Virus record (IMG/VR): IMGVR_UViG_3300032523_001603
Coordinates: 1-20,904 of that record
From: a virus
Length of the DNA stretch: 20,904 bases
Direction: 5' to 3' (one strand)
Below the pieces are notes generated by a model. It saw only the letters and a program-made list of their open reading frames with translations, did not search any database and was not told the DNA's origin. How positions within the stretch are numbered: position 1 is the stretch's first letter; each line of letters opens with the position of its first letter. A program made the position numbers and the translations under genes. Shown one piece after another: positions 20,389 to 20,904 of this stretch.

Positions 20389-20663
20389 CCGATGTCTATT
20401 AGCATCCCATGCGAACAAGCCGTAATGGTAGGGACGGGTACGCATGAGTCAAGCGCAGTCTCCAGTCGCATGAAGCATCACTCAAACACGCCGTCAGCAA
20501 CGCCCCTAGGAGGATGACCCAAGCAACACAGCGCCGTCTTTCGTCGCCTGACGAACCACGAACACACTCAACAGTATGACGCATCGCTGTCGCCTGACGC
20601 AAGGGACTGTGTCGTGTGAAGGTACTGACCCAGCGTCATAGCGTTGGCGTTTGTATCAGCACA

Positions 20664-20770
20664 CATCGCATGACCCATCGCATGACGCATCGCATGAGAC
20701 GCATCCCTTCATCGCATGAGACGCATCGCATCCCTTCATCGCATGACGCATCGCATGACGCATCGCTCAT
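20664..20770 (+). repeat. Iteron-like direct repeats (CATCGCATGA)
   Basis: Six exact copies start at 20664, 20676, 20688, 20710, 20737 and 20749, with variants at 20724 and 20761. Spacing is mostly 12-13 bases (one 22, one 14), so copies lie about one helical turn apart. Related GCATGA fragments occur earlier (about 20441 and 20465). Confidence 0.9.
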
Positions 20771-20848
20771 GGCCTAGGAGAATCGCCATTGCCACGGGTG
20801 GCTTACGGGCATCCCTTTACACGGCTCCGTGTACACCATGATTCTTGC

Positions 20849-20860
20849 GTAATCGATTAC
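20849..20860. repeat. 12-bp palindrome downstream of the iterons
   Basis: GTAATCGATTAC is a perfect palindrome. GTGTACAC (20829-20836) is a second, shorter one nearby. They may be binding sites for a dimeric protein; no further evidence. The remainder of 20771-20904 shows no convincing gene. Confidence 0.6.
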
Positions 20861-20904
20861 ACCCACTACGCGACCAGCCATGTGAGATAATCTATGTGTC
20901 GTCA

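Larger units (their letters stand above)
20280..20770. other. Putative replication origin region
   Basis: A C-rich tract on the plus strand (20281-20315), a cluster of six DnaA-box-like nonamers (20316-20388), a stretch of about 270 bases with no clear gene (20389-20663) and then iteron-like repeats (20664-20770). DnaA boxes plus iterons are the arrangement of many plasmid and phage-plasmid origins. No AT-rich unwinding segment is obvious, and no dedicated initiator is identified, though HTH and RHH genes lie nearby. Frames through this region are low-complexity products of the repeats and are not called. Confidence 0.6.

Noticed and set aside
20155-20517. 120-codon plus-strand frame after the dioxygenase, with a CxxC near its start
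   Set aside because: Most of it translates the C-rich tract and DnaA-box repeats into low-complexity sequence, and no ribosome site fits its ATG. The repeats explain the open frame better.
20664-20770. CATCGCATGA repeats as a CRISPR array
   Set aside because: The repeats are 10 bp with 2-12 bp gaps, far too short for repeats and spacers, and no cas genes are present.
20789-20890. 33-codon TTG frame with AGGAG 8 bases upstream at the right end
   Set aside because: The composition is unlike the other genes and no motif is visible. The region carries palindromes and follows the iterons. Kept only as a note.

Overview
The window reads as part of a tailed phage (or phage-plasmid) genome infecting an actinobacterium, most plausibly a low-to-mid-GC freshwater lineage. 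The WhiB-family gene at 14311-14925 is the main lineage evidence, because WhiB proteins are confined to actinobacteria and their phages. A fused primase-helicase, a lysozyme/holin cassette, a class II ribonucleotide reductase, a DUF932 protein and a GP88-type protein support the phage call. Gene packing is tight: many ATGA/GTGA start-stop overlaps and many GTG or TTG starts. The host assignment is inference.

Layout. (1) 1-6231, plus strand: a large Lys/Arg-rich virion-type protein, a thermonuclease-like protein, a GP88-type protein, a strongly expressed small structural or decoration protein, a UUCG terminator, then a cassette of lipoprotein, GH25 lysozyme and holin. This runs into two Cys-rich HiPIP-like proteins, a DUF305 protein and a ferredoxin. 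(2) 6244-9299, minus strand: tRNA-Arg(UCU), B12-dependent ribonucleotide reductase and two uncharacterised genes. (3) 9358-9746, plus strand: two small basic proteins. (4) 9743-12443, minus strand: a ParB-like protein, two small unknowns and a DUF932 protein. (5) 12646-20154, plus strand: an exported lysozyme-like enzyme, a DUF6378 protein, small unknowns, an HTH-WhiB regulator, a primase-helicase interrupted by an intein, a small-terminase-like HTH protein, a ribbon-helix-helix/zinc protein, two unknowns and a clavaminate-synthase-like dioxygenase. (6) 20155-20904: about 750 bases without a convincing gene, holding a cluster of DnaA-box-like nonamers and then a tract of 10-bp iteron-like repeats, which looks like a replication origin.

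Most notable: a 330-residue intein inserted exactly in the Walker A motif, with a non-nucleophilic Arg as first residue and an intact W/C/T triplet, as in class 3 inteins; the DnaA-box plus iteron region; a compact metal/redox gene run beside the lysis genes; and a recurring TAnnnT-type -10 box placed 6-7 nt before start codons of first-in-operon genes, which predicts leaderless transcripts.

Nucleotide metabolism (reductase, nuclease, possibly DUF6378) and replication (primase-helicase, origin) fit together as the early/replicative half; the left third is late structural and lysis functions. All functions are read from motifs by eye; no database search was run.
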